Shown here piece by piece: positions 36,900 through 46,095 of a DNA stretch of 64,000 nt. The stretch spans positions 992,001 to 1,056,000 of the forward strand of contig NZ_JAEKJR010000002.1 of assembly GCF_017303155.1 (NCBI RefSeq). The letters run 5' to 3'. The notes beneath the pieces were generated by a model. It saw only the letters and a program-made list of their open reading frames with translations, ran no database searches and was not told the DNA's origin. This stretch comes from Microbulbifer salipaludis. GTDB lineage: Bacteria > Pseudomonadota > Gammaproteobacteria > Pseudomonadales > Cellvibrionaceae. The number at the start of each line of letters is the position of its first letter. Positions within the stretch are counted from its first letter, which is position 1. The position numbers were made by a program, and so were the translations under genes.

Positions 36900-39152
36900 T
36901 TGGTACAAGTCAGAAAAAATTACCCAAGACTGGCCGACGGCACCCTCGATCGGGAGGCCTGGCTGCGCCATATTCAGGCGATGGCAAAACTCGATGGGGG
37001 CACCCTGGTGACCCTGCGCAAAGCCGTCGAGATGAGCGAAGACGCAGAGCAGAAAGCCATCGATGCCGAAAATATCTGGGTGGAAGGCACCAGTAGTTTC
37101 CTGACCGGCCTCGAGATGGTGGAAATCCTTGCGGACCTGCAAATTGATGGCGAGGCGCTGTGTGCCGCCATGCTGTACCGTGCCGTCCGCGAGAAACGAC
37201 TATCACTGAAAACCGTTTCCGATGAGATGGGTGAGACCATTGCCAAGCTGATTCGCGGCGTGTTGCAGATGGCGGTTATCCGCAGTCGCACCGCGGATAC
37301 CGGTGAGGAAAAACAGAGTGGTGCGGTCGAAGAGCACTCGGAAAATATTCGCCGTATGCTGGTGGCGCTGGTGGATGATGTGCGCGTGGCGCTTATCAAG
37401 CTGGCGGAGCGCACCTGCGCGATTCGCGCGTCGAAAAAGGCGGATGAAGCCAAGCGCCGGCGCGTGGCGAGAGAAGTCGCCGATGTTTATGCACCATTGG
37501 CGCACCGGCTGGGTATCGGGCATATCAAGTGGGAGCTGGAGGACCTGGCATTCCGCTATCTGGAACCCGACGATTACATGCAGATTGCCCGGCTGCTGGA
37601 TGAAAAGCGCCTGGCGCGTCAGGACTATATCGACGACGTTCTGAGCCTGTTGCGCAACGAACTGGCCAAGGCGGAAATTGAAGGGGAAGTGTTCGGCCGC
37701 GCCAAGCATATTTACAGTATCTGGCGAAAGATGCGCCGCAAAAATATCGGCTTCTCCCAGGTCTATGATATTCGCGCCGTCCGGATTCTGGTGCCCACGG
37801 TGCGCGACTGTTACGCGGTGCTGGGTATCGTGCACAACCTGTGGCGCAATATTCCCAATGAATTTGATGATTACATTGCTTCTCCCAAAGACAACGGTTA
37901 CCGATCACTGCATACGGCGGTGATCGGCCCCGATCGCAAGGTGCTGGAAGTGCAGATCCGCACCTTCGCCATGCACGAGGAGGCCGAGTACGGTGTCTGC
38001 GCGCACTGGCGTTACAAGGGGACCGATAAAAAGTCCGGGCAGCTGGATGGTCAGGATGGCTATGAGCAGAAAATTTCCTGGCTGCGTCAGGTGCTCGACT
38101 GGCATGAGGAAGTGGGCGGGAATCCGCTGCAGGAAGATTTGCAGGCGAGCGATGTCGACACCCGCATTTACGTGTTTACCCCGGACGGGCATGTAGTGGA
38201 TTTGCCCCGCGGCGCCACGCCGCTGGACTTCGCCTACAGAATCCACACCGAGATCGGTCATCGCTGTCGCGGCGCCAAGGTGGATGGACGAATAGTGCCG
38301 CTCAACCATGAGTTGCAGACCGCGAATCAGGTTGAAATCCTCACCGGCAAGCGCGAGGCGCCCAGTCGCGACTGGATTTCCCGCAGCATGGGCTATATCA
38401 CCACCTCCCGGGCCCGGGCCAAGGTCATCCACTGGTTCAAGCAGCAGGCGCGGGACCAGAATATTGCTGAAGGTCGAACCATCCTCGATGGGGAGTTCAA
38501 ACAGTTGGCGCTGGCCGATTTTGATTTTGAAAAGCTGGCCAAAAAGCTGAATATGCACTCCCTCGACGACCTGTATGCCGCCGTGGGCGCGGGCGATGTG
38601 GGTGTCGGCCAGGTGTTGAATGCTGCCCAGCGCATGGTGAAAGTCGAGCAGGGTGAGCCGGTGCCTTCGTTGACCGCACCGGTGGCGCGGGACGGTCATG
38701 CGGACGTGTACATTGATGGGGTCGGTAACCTGCTTACCCAGATTGCACGCTGCTGTAATCCGGTGCCGGGTGATGAAATCATGGGCTATATCACCCAGGG
38801 GCGCGGCGTTTCCATTCACCGGAAAGATTGCGCCAATATGCTGCGTATGCAGTCGGACGAACCGGAGCGCATCCTGCAGGTGGAGTGGGCGGAGAAGCCC
38901 ACGGAAGTCTACGCAGTGGAGATCATGGTGGAGGCATACGACCGCCATGGCCTGCTGCGGGATGTGACCACCATGCTGGACAGTCAGCGTATCAATATTA
39001 CCGCGATGCAGACACACTCCAACAAGCACAAGCACACGGTGGATATGGTCATTACCGCAGAGATTCATAACTTTGAGGAGCTGAGTCATGTGTTGCACCG
39101 GATCAACCAGCTTCCCAATGTGGCGTCGGCCAAGCGGCGTATTCTTCACTGA
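36900..39152 (+). CDS. relA: GTP pyrophosphokinase RelA (ppGpp synthetase I)
   Basis: 750 residues from TTG 36900, with GCGAG about 8 bp upstream. The N-terminal hydrolase-like domain has lost the HD pair (AAMLYRAVREKRLSL in its place), as expected of synthetase-only RelA. The synthetase domain has RAKHIYSIWRKMRRK, YDIRAVRILV and the EFDDYIASPKDNGYRSLHTA substrate loop with the acidic EXDD motif typical of RelA. TGS (RIYVFTPDGHVVDLPRG), the zinc-finger region (ARCCNPVPGDEIMGY) and ACT domains follow. It answers uncharged tRNA on ribosomes. Confidence 0.96.
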   Translation: MVQVRKNYPRLADGTLDREAWLRHIQAMAKLDGGTLVTLRKAVEMSEDAEQKAIDAENIWVEGTSSFLTGLEMVEILADLQIDGEALCAAMLYRAVREKRLSLKTVSDEMGETIAKLIRGVLQMAVIRSRTADTGEEKQSGAVEEHSENIRRMLVALVDDVRVALIKLAERTCAIRASKKADEAKRRRVAREVADVYAPLAHRLGIGHIKWELEDLAFRYLEPDDYMQIARLLDEKRLARQDYIDDVLSLLRNELAKAEIEGEVFGRAKHIYSIWRKMRRKNIGFSQVYDIRAVRILVPTVRDCYAVLGIVHNLWRNIPNEFDDYIASPKDNGYRSLHTAVIGPDRKVLEVQIRTFAMHEEAEYGVCAHWRYKGTDKKSGQLDGQDGYEQKISWLRQVLDWHEEVGGNPLQEDLQASDVDTRIYVFTPDGHVVDLPRGATPLDFAYRIHTEIGHRCRGAKVDGRIVPLNHELQTANQVEILTGKREAPSRDWISRSMGYITTSRARAKVIHWFKQQARDQNIAEGRTILDGEFKQLALADFDFEKLAKKLNMHSLDDLYAAVGAGDVGVGQVLNAAQRMVKVEQGEPVPSLTAPVARDGHADVYIDGVGNLLTQIARCCNPVPGDEIMGYITQGRGVSIHRKDCANMLRMQSDEPERILQVEWAEKPTEVYAVEIMVEAYDRHGLLRDVTTMLDSQRINITAMQTHSNKHKHTVDMVITAEIHNFEELSHVLHRINQLPNVASAKRRILH

Positions 39153-39170
39153 AGCAGCCTCTGAGTGGTC

Positions 39171-39989
39171 ATGATGAAAGAAACCTACACCGTCGAAGAC
39201 CTGCAATACCTGATGTCGCAACTGCGCAACCCCGATGGGGGTTGCCCCTGGGACCTGAAGCAGACCTTTGCCACCATTGTTCCCTCGACCATCGAAGAAG
39301 CCTACGAGGTCGCAGAAGCGATCGAGAAGGAGGATTTTGAGCACCTGCACGAGGAGCTCGGAGACCTGCTGTTTCAGGTGATTTTCTATGCCCAGCTCGG
39401 TAGGGAACAGGGACATTTCGATTTCTCTCGCATCGTCGACACTCTGGTGCGAAAGCTGGTCCGGCGCCACCCGCACGTATTCCCCTCCGGGCAACTTTAT
39501 AGCGACGGGCCTGATGAGGCATCGCTCGGCGCCATTGACGAGCAGCAGGTTAAAGCCAACTGGGAGGCTATCAAGGCCGAGGAGCGGCAAGGCAAAGGCG
39601 AGAAAGGAACCCTGGATGGGGTCGCCGTGGGCCTACCGGCGCTGACACGTGCGGCGAAGCTACAGAAGCGCGCAGCGCAGGTGGGTTTCGACTGGCCAGA
39701 AATTGGCGGTGTACTGGCGAAAGTGGAGGAGGAACTCCGCGAGCTACGCGAGGCGATTGATTCCGGCGACCGCGCGCATGCGCGAGAAGAACTGGGGGAT
39801 CTGTTGTTTTCCTGTGTGAATCTGGCGCGGCATCTGAAGGAAGACCCTGAGGTCGCCCTGCGACAGTGCAATCGCAAGTTTGAGCAGCGTTTCGGTGCGG
39901 TGGAAGCGGCGCTGAAGGCGCGGGATCAGCAGCCGTCGGACGTTTCCCTGGAAGAGCTGGATCGTCTGTGGGAAGCGTCCAAAGGCTAG
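39171..39989 (+). CDS. mazG: Nucleoside triphosphate pyrophosphohydrolase MazG
   Basis: 272 residues from ATG 39171 (GTG 39165 and ATG 39174 are alternatives). Two tandem MazG repeats are visible. The first has GGCPWDLKQTFATI, EEAYEVAEAIEKED and HEELGDLLFQVIFYAQL; the second has EELRELREAIDSGD and REELGDLLFSCVNLAR. The EExxE-ExxD metal sites are intact. It hydrolyses NTPs and in E. coli can lower ppGpp. It follows relA after 18 bp, consistent with one operon. Confidence 0.94.
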   Translation: MMKETYTVEDLQYLMSQLRNPDGGCPWDLKQTFATIVPSTIEEAYEVAEAIEKEDFEHLHEELGDLLFQVIFYAQLGREQGHFDFSRIVDTLVRKLVRRHPHVFPSGQLYSDGPDEASLGAIDEQQVKANWEAIKAEERQGKGEKGTLDGVAVGLPALTRAAKLQKRAAQVGFDWPEIGGVLAKVEEELRELREAIDSGDRAHAREELGDLLFSCVNLARHLKEDPEVALRQCNRKFEQRFGAVEAALKARDQQPSDVSLEELDRLWEASKG

Positions 39990-40117
39990 CCGGCAATGAC
40001 CCGGGCGGCGAACTGCCGGCGAACGCCGTGGCAAAACAGGGGAAAAATCGGTAACTGGTCGAAAATCCGCAGGATTGTGTAAAAAAATTACCGATTTCGG
40101 CCAGACCACATGTGCAC

Positions 40118-40146
40118 TTGTTCTGTTTTGGGGCAGAGTGTAAGGT
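40118..40146 (+). promoter_or_regulatory. Possible sigma-70 promoter of adk
   Basis: TTGTTC at 40118-40123 and TAAGGT at 40141-40146 are separated by exactly 17 bp and lie 72 bp before adk. The -10 match is moderate. Confidence 0.3.
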
Positions 40147-40199
40147 AGCGATCTTTTTACGGTGGCCCGCCGCAATGACTGCGCTGCGCCTCGGCATGA

Positions 40200-40871
<672 letters not shown>

Positions 40872-40893
40872 TTGGCTCGCTCCCTCCCTTTAC

Positions 40894-40919
40894 AAAAGGC
40901 TCCCTCGGGAGCCTTTTTT
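40894..40919 (+). terminator. Rho-independent terminator after adk
   Basis: AAAAGGCTCC and GGAGCCTTTTTT form a tight hairpin with a short CTCG-type loop and a run of six T residues. Confidence 0.9.
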
Positions 40920-41082
40920 GGTGGCCGCCCACAAGGTCCTGTCGACAGAATGCACTATCAAGGCGATAGAAATCCCCCTGAATACATTTGCGCCGGTTTC
41001 TGAAATACTCCGGCCGTTGGGCGGTTTCACGTATTGCCCATCCCCGAACCTGATACCCGAGTGCACAGGAGTACCAACGAAC

Positions 41083-42114
41083 ATGGCTCACGCGATCATT
41101 TTGATGAACCTGGGGACCCCCGCAGAGCCCACGCCCGGAGCCGTGCGGGCGTTTCTCCGTGAATTCTTGTCCGATACCCGGGTGGTAGAGATCCCGAAGC
41201 CGGTGTGGCAGCTGATTCTCAACCTGTTCATCCTGCCCCTGAGGCCGAAGCGCATAGCGCCCGCTTATGCGGAAATCTGGGATAGTGGCCTCGACGGGGA
41301 GCCGGTAAGCGGGTCCCCGATCATGTTCTACACCCGAAGGCAGGCAGAGCTGCTGCAGGCGCGGCTTCAGCCTCATGATTCCGTCGCAGGTGATGAGACA
41401 GGCGGTGGTAACGTCATGGTCACTTACGCAATGACTTACGGTGCGCCCAATCTGGCGGATACTGTTGAGCGGCTGCGGCAGGAAGGAGCAAAGCGGTTTA
41501 CCCTGGTGCCGCTTTATCCCCAGTACTCGGCGACGACCACCGGAGCGATTTACGATCAGGTGGCCCGCATCATTCGGACGTCGCGCGATGTGCCGGATAT
41601 TTCTGTAGTCCACCATTACTGGGAGCATCCAGGTTACATTGCGGCGTTGGCGAACTCGGTACGTGAGCACTGGCACAAGCATGGCCAGGCAGAGAAACTC
41701 ATGATGTCGTTTCACGGTATCCCAAAGGCAAACACCCGCAAGGGAGACCCCTATTACCACCACTGCTGTGGTACCGCCGAGCGATTGGCAGAAGCACTTG
41801 GTCTGTCGCGGGAGCGGTGGGAAATCACTTTTCAGTCGCGTTTTGGCAAGGCGGAGTGGCTTCAGCCATACACCGATAAAACCCTGATTGAGTGGGGGCG
41901 TAACGGTGTTGCCAGTGTCGATGTGCTGTGTCCCGCGTTTTCGGCTGACTGCCTCGAGACGCTGGAGGAAATCGCGGTAGAGAATCGCGCTAATTTTATT
42001 GATGCGGGTGGTCGGGAATACCGATACATTCCCGCGCTTAATACCCGTGAAGATCATATAGCGATGCTTGAAGCCATTGTGCGGGAGCGCATTTCTGATT
42101 TAGAAGCCGGGTAA
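41083..42114 (+). CDS. hemH: Ferrochelatase
   Basis: Inserts Fe2+ into protoporphyrin IX, the last step of haem synthesis. 343 residues from ATG 41083, with AGGAG 11 bp upstream. The start AHAIILMNLGTPAEPTPGAV is typical. YPQYSATTTGAIYDQV, the catalytic His in MMSFHGIPKANTRKGDPY, FQSRFGKAEWLQPYTD and CPAFSADCLETLEEI cover the conserved core. Upstream in-frame codons from 40918 overlap the adk terminator region and are rejected. Confidence 0.95.
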   Translation: MAHAIILMNLGTPAEPTPGAVRAFLREFLSDTRVVEIPKPVWQLILNLFILPLRPKRIAPAYAEIWDSGLDGEPVSGSPIMFYTRRQAELLQARLQPHDSVAGDETGGGNVMVTYAMTYGAPNLADTVERLRQEGAKRFTLVPLYPQYSATTTGAIYDQVARIIRTSRDVPDISVVHHYWEHPGYIAALANSVREHWHKHGQAEKLMMSFHGIPKANTRKGDPYYHHCCGTAERLAEALGLSRERWEITFQSRFGKAEWLQPYTDKTLIEWGRNGVASVDVLCPAFSADCLETLEEIAVENRANFIDAGGREYRYIPALNTREDHIAMLEAIVRERISDLEAG

Positions 42115-42472
42115 TTTCTGCGGCCGTTTTTCCAGTTTCCTGAGGTATTTTCTTTAAAAATGCCCTGCATCTACAAAAAAACCGAATTTTTTCTGGAAAT
42201 TCGGTTTTTTTTGCCTGTTTTTTCTTGCAAACCCCCTTTTTTTTATTAAGTTTGATACAGCCGTGTCATTTTGAATGGCTGGGCTGCTCTCGATTCTCAG
42301 GTTTTACCCGTTGCGTCTAGCGGATGATTGTTACGGAATCCCGCACGTATCGTCGCCAGGTGGAAAATCGAGGGCTGTTGCAATTCCCGGCAGCAGCGAG
42401 AACCGGGTTGCTGGTTGGAACACTCTTCGGTGTTCAAGGTGACTTCTTCTATAGAGAACGAGGAGACAAGGG
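42115..42472. other. Intergenic leader region between hemH and the H1-like gene
   Basis: 358 bp without a supported gene. It starts with the hemH terminator (about 42174-42212), then T-rich sequence. Further on a small hairpin with a CTTC loop (GAACACT/GGTGTTC, 42418-42435) sits 38 bp before the H1-like gene start and could be part of its 5' leader. A ribosome-binding site GAGGAGA precedes ATG 42473. Confidence 0.5.
42174..42212 (+). terminator. Rho-independent terminator after hemH
   Basis: A long A/T-flanked stem (AAAAAACCGAATTT paired with AAATTCGGTTTTTT) around TTCTGG, followed by more T. The symmetrical A and T tracts make it potentially bidirectional. Confidence 0.85.
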
Positions 42473-43273
42473 ATGGCACGAGTCGCAAAGAAAAAGGCCA
42501 AGGCAAAACGTGTAGCCAAGGCCAAACCGGCTGCCACGGTTAATACTGGCACATCGCCAGTGGTTGCCAAGGCACAAAAGGCGGTGGATTCTGCCGCGAA
42601 GGCACTGGATGCCCAGTTGGACCGGGTTGGCAAGGCACGGGCACGGGTTCAGAAAACCGGATCTGCGGCAGCCAAGCAGTCGCTGGCTTCGGCCAACGCG
42701 AAGTTGCGTGAGCAGCGATTGAAGGTGGCGGAAGCCAAGTTAGGGCTGGCCAAAGCCAGTGCGATGGATTCAGTGCGTGAGGCGGAGGAGTCTGCCAAGA
42801 AATCGGTTTCTGCCCTCGCCGACAAACTGTCGACCAAGGCTGACAAGGAGCTTGCCAAGGCACTGAAGTCGTTTGAGAGCCGCTGGAAAAAAGCGCGCGC
42901 CAAGGCTGATGCCAAGAAAGTAAAAGCCGCGGAAAAAAAAGCGACCGCGAAAGTGAAGGCGGCGGCGAAGAAGGCCGCGGCGAAAGCCAAAGCGTTAGAG
43001 AAAAAGGCGGCAGCCAAGGCCAAGGCCGAAGCGAAAAAGGCGGCGAAGGCAGCCTCCAAGAAAAAAGCCGTAAAGAAGTCGGCAGCCAAGAAGACTGCCG
43101 TTAAGAAAGCGCCGGGTCGCCCCAAGAAGTCAGCTGCGAAGAAGTCAGCTGCGAAGAAGGCGGCAACCAAGGCCACCAAGTCTGCGCCGAAGAAGTCCGC
43201 CCGTCGCGGACGGCCACCCAAGGCGGCAAAAAAAGCCGGCGCTCGTCGGGGGCGGCCACCGAAAAAAGCCTGA
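42473..43273 (+). CDS. Histone H1-like / AlgP-like Lys-Ala-rich DNA-binding protein
   Basis: 266 residues, with a first half of helical Ala/Lys/Glu-rich sequence containing about 60 residues of ordinary composition (VREAEESAKKSVSALADKLS). A strongly basic Lys/Ala repeat tail of about 120 residues follows. AT-hook-like motifs GRPKKS and two copies of RRGRPPK occur near the end. This resembles AlgP (AlgR3) of Pseudomonas and eukaryotic histone H1 tails, which bind DNA without strong sequence preference. The tail contains internal 15-bp direct repeats (near 43124-43153), so length may vary between strains. Regulatory targets are unknown here. Confidence 0.8.
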   Translation: MARVAKKKAKAKRVAKAKPAATVNTGTSPVVAKAQKAVDSAAKALDAQLDRVGKARARVQKTGSAAAKQSLASANAKLREQRLKVAEAKLGLAKASAMDSVREAEESAKKSVSALADKLSTKADKELAKALKSFESRWKKARAKADAKKVKAAEKKATAKVKAAAKKAAAKAKALEKKAAAKAKAEAKKAAKAASKKKAVKKSAAKKTAVKKAPGRPKKSAAKKSAAKKAATKATKSAPKKSARRGRPPKAAKKAGARRGRPPKKA

Positions 43274-43313
43274 TATCTTAATGATCACTGCTTGTGTCCC
43301 AGGCAGAGCATTG

Positions 43314-43341
43314 AAGCCCCGGCCAATGGCCGGGGTTTTTA
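43314..43341 (+). terminator. Rho-independent terminator after the H1-like gene
   Basis: CCCCGGCC at 43317-43324 pairs with GGCCGGGG at 43328-43335 (3-nt loop), followed by TTTTT. Confidence 0.9.
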
Positions 43342-43471
43342 TTTGCGCGCAGGGCTGGCGTTGCCCCAGTTGCGTTTGTCGCTGGGCATGCCACAATTCG
43401 CCCCCTGATTTGTACGCTTCCCGCGGAAATGGGCCTTGCCCCCACTTCTCCACCTGTTTTAAGCACGAGCT

Positions 43472-44197
43472 ATGGCATTGAAACTTCTGGCTGTTGATAC
43501 CACCTCCGGCGCCTGTTCCGTGGCCCTGTACCAGGACGGAGCAGTCACCGAGCAGTTTGTCAGGGCGGAGCGGGATCATACCCGCCGCCTGCTACCCATG
43601 GTGGAGGCGGTGTTGGCCGATGGCGGGTGTCGCCTGGCCGATGTCGACGCACTGGCTGTCAGCCAGGGCCCGGGTTCATTCACGGGTCTGCGCATTGCGA
43701 TCAGTTGTGTGCAGGGACTGGCCTTTGCCGCGGACAAACCGGTGATACCGGTTTCCAGTCTCGCGGCCATGGCGACTGGCGCGATTCGTGCAAACCCGGA
43801 CTGGCAAGGGGCACCGGTGCTGCCGGCGCTGGATGCGAGGATGCAGGAGGTTTACTGGGGACTCTACGCGGCTGACTGTCCCGCCGAGGCCCTGTTGCCC
43901 GATGCCGTGGCAAGCCCTGAACAGGTGGTTGCCGCACTGGAAGAGGCCGGGCACGGCCCTGCAGATGACCATCAATGCAACTTCTACGCCGCCGGCCCCG
44001 GCTGGCAGTACCCTTCGCTGGCCGCTTTGACCCCGCTGGGGGTGTGGGAAGAGGCTGTGATTCATGCCCAGGATATCGCGGTGTTGGCCGCAGGTTTCTG
44101 GCCGAGCGGTACGTTTGTCGCTGCTCAGGACCTGGAACCAGCGTATTTGCGTAATGAGGTGACCTGGAAAAAACGCGAACGTATTCGCGATCGCTGA
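43472..44197 (+). CDS. tsaB: tRNA threonylcarbamoyladenosine biosynthesis protein TsaB
   Basis: 241 residues. The ASKHA-fold start LLAVDTTSGACSVALYQDGA and the segments RDHTRRLLPMVEAVLADGG and VSQGPGSFTGLRIAISCVQG are diagnostic. TsaB works with TsaD and TsaE to install t6A37 on ANN-decoding tRNAs; those partners are not in this window. It is followed by uppP with 75 bp between. Confidence 0.95.
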   Translation: MALKLLAVDTTSGACSVALYQDGAVTEQFVRAERDHTRRLLPMVEAVLADGGCRLADVDALAVSQGPGSFTGLRIAISCVQGLAFAADKPVIPVSSLAAMATGAIRANPDWQGAPVLPALDARMQEVYWGLYAADCPAEALLPDAVASPEQVVAALEEAGHGPADDHQCNFYAAGPGWQYPSLAALTPLGVWEEAVIHAQDIAVLAAGFWPSGTFVAAQDLEPAYLRNEVTWKKRERIRDR

Positions 44198-44272
44198 CCT
44201 CAGGGTAACTCTCTTCAATAACAAACACCGTGGTGAGCAGGGTTGTCGCTCCCCGGCCAAGCAGTAGTCCGT

Positions 44273-45073
44273 ATGGAAACTTTTCAGATCATTATCCTTG
44301 CCCTGATTCAGGGAATTACGGAGTTTCTTCCGATTTCCAGTTCCGCGCACCTGATTCTTCCCAATCAGGTGCTCGGTTGGCCGGATCAGGGGCTGGCGTT
44401 TGATGTGGCCGTGCATTTCGGTTCCCTGACGGCGGTGCTGATCTATTTCCGCAAGGACGTCTGGCATTTGATCCGCGATGGGCTGGGCGGATTCAGAAGC
44501 GGTCAGTTTAGTGATGAGGGGCGGCTCGCCTGGTTGATTGTGCTGGCTACCATTCCCGCAGGGCTGGTGGGCCTGGCGTTCAAGGATTTTATTGAAACCC
44601 ACATGCGCTCGTCCGCGGTGATCGCAACCACGACCATTCTGTTTGGCGCCCTGCTGTGGTGGGCGGATGTACATGGTGCGCGGCGGGATGATCTGGGCAA
44701 GTTGAACTGGAAGAAGGCGCTGATGATCGGTGCCGCCCAGGCCATTGCACTGATTCCCGGCACCTCCCGTTCCGGGATCACCATGACCGCTGGCTTGATG
44801 CTGGGGATGAAGCGGGAGGCCGCCGCACGCTTTTCTTTTTTGATGTCGATTCCGGTAATTGCCCTCAGTGCATTACTGTTGACGCTGGAGCTTCTGGATA
44901 CCCATTCAGTACCCTGGGGGAGTATCTTCCTCGGCGTGGTGCTGTCCGGAATCAGTGCCTATCTGTGTATCCATTTTTTCCTTCAATTTATCAGTCGCAT
45001 TGGCATGGCGCCTTTTGCCATCTACCGCTTTTTGCTGGGTGGGGCATTGATCTGGCTATTGCTCGCCAGCTGA
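44273..45073 (+). CDS. uppP: Undecaprenyl-diphosphate phosphatase
   Basis: 266 residues from ATG 44273. QGITEFLPISSSAHLIL is the conserved catalytic region 1 and GTSRSGITMTAGLMLGMKRE region 2, carrying the phosphatase Ser and Arg. About eight membrane helices. It regenerates undecaprenyl phosphate for peptidoglycan and other envelope polymers. The upstream in-frame codons from 44243 do not resemble the family and are excluded. Confidence 0.96.
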   Translation: METFQIIILALIQGITEFLPISSSAHLILPNQVLGWPDQGLAFDVAVHFGSLTAVLIYFRKDVWHLIRDGLGGFRSGQFSDEGRLAWLIVLATIPAGLVGLAFKDFIETHMRSSAVIATTTILFGALLWWADVHGARRDDLGKLNWKKALMIGAAQAIALIPGTSRSGITMTAGLMLGMKREAAARFSFLMSIPVIALSALLLTLELLDTHSVPWGSIFLGVVLSGISAYLCIHFFLQFISRIGMAPFAIYRFLLGGALIWLLLAS

Positions 45074-45154
45074 GCCGCCGAAGGTCGCCGCTTTCCGTGA
45101 TGGAGGCGCGACTGTGTCGCTGCGGGTGACGACGCACCCTGAACAGGTATTACT

Positions 45155-46039
45155 ATGACAACCACAGTTGCTTTTATCGGCCTCGGTGTAATGGGCTTCC
45201 CCATGGCGGGATACCTGTCCAAAGCCGGCTATCAGGTCCACGTTTACAATCGTACCGCCAGTCGCGCCAGCGAATGGCTGTCCACGTATGCGGGCAAAGC
45301 CTTCGCCACGCCCGCAGCGGCCGCCGAGGGTGCAGAATTTGTTTTCGCCTGCGTGGGCAATGACGATGACCTGCGTCAGGTTACCACGGGGGCGGGCGGC
45401 GCTTTTCAGGGCATGGCGGCCGGCAGTTTGTTTGTTGATCACACCACGGCTTCGGCCAATGTGGCGCGCGAGCTGGCAGCGGTCGCCGGTGAAAAAAATA
45501 TTGGATTTCTGGACGCGCCGGTATCCGGCGGCCAGGCGGGGGCAGAAAACGGCGCCCTGACCATCATGGTGGGTGGCGACGAGCCGGATTTTGCGCGGGC
45601 GCGTCCGCTGCTCGACAGTTATGCGCGGGCGGTCAACCTATTGGGACCCGTGGGCAGCGGTCAGTTGTGCAAAATGGTGAACCAGATCTGCATCGCCGGG
45701 CTGGTGCAGGGGCTCTCTGAGGGCTTGCATTTCGCCCGCGCGGCCGGTCTGGACCCGGAGCAGGTGGTGGAGGTGATCTCCAAGGGGGCGGCGCAAAGCT
45801 GGCAGATGGAAAATCGCTATAAAACCATGCTGGCGGGTGAGTACGAGCATGGCTTTGCCGTGGACTGGATGCGCAAGGACCTGGGCATAGTGCTCGACGA
45901 AGCCCAGCGCAACGGTGCCCTGTTGCCAGTCACTGCGCTGGTAGACCAGTTCTACAGCGAGGTACAGGCCCTGGGCGGCGGCCGCTGGGACACTTCCAGC
46001 CTGTTTGCGCGCCTCACTAACCTGCGGGATTTCAGCTAA
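45155..46039 (+). CDS. Beta-hydroxyacid dehydrogenase family NAD(P)-dependent oxidoreductase
   Basis: 294 residues. The Rossmann start VAFIGLGVMGFPMAGYLSKA, substrate-binding DAPVSGGQAGAENGALTIMV and catalytic Lys region GSGQLCKMVNQI place it with 3-hydroxyisobutyrate, tartronate semialdehyde and succinic semialdehyde reductases. The exact substrate is not evident. Nothing in the neighbourhood (uppP, DUF3524) points to a pathway. Confidence 0.8.
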   Translation: MTTTVAFIGLGVMGFPMAGYLSKAGYQVHVYNRTASRASEWLSTYAGKAFATPAAAAEGAEFVFACVGNDDDLRQVTTGAGGAFQGMAAGSLFVDHTTASANVARELAAVAGEKNIGFLDAPVSGGQAGAENGALTIMVGGDEPDFARARPLLDSYARAVNLLGPVGSGQLCKMVNQICIAGLVQGLSEGLHFARAAGLDPEQVVEVISKGAAQSWQMENRYKTMLAGEYEHGFAVDWMRKDLGIVLDEAQRNGALLPVTALVDQFYSEVQALGGGRWDTSSLFARLTNLRDFS

Positions 46040-46095
46040 CCCCCGTTTACGAGCGCACGTCCGCTGTTACAGCGCATTGGTCAGGTAACCACATA

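Noticed and set aside
42649..43221. Minus-strand open frame with Phe/Ala-rich repeats opposite the H1-like gene
   Set aside because: It is the direct antisense reading of Lys/Ala codon repeats, not a gene.
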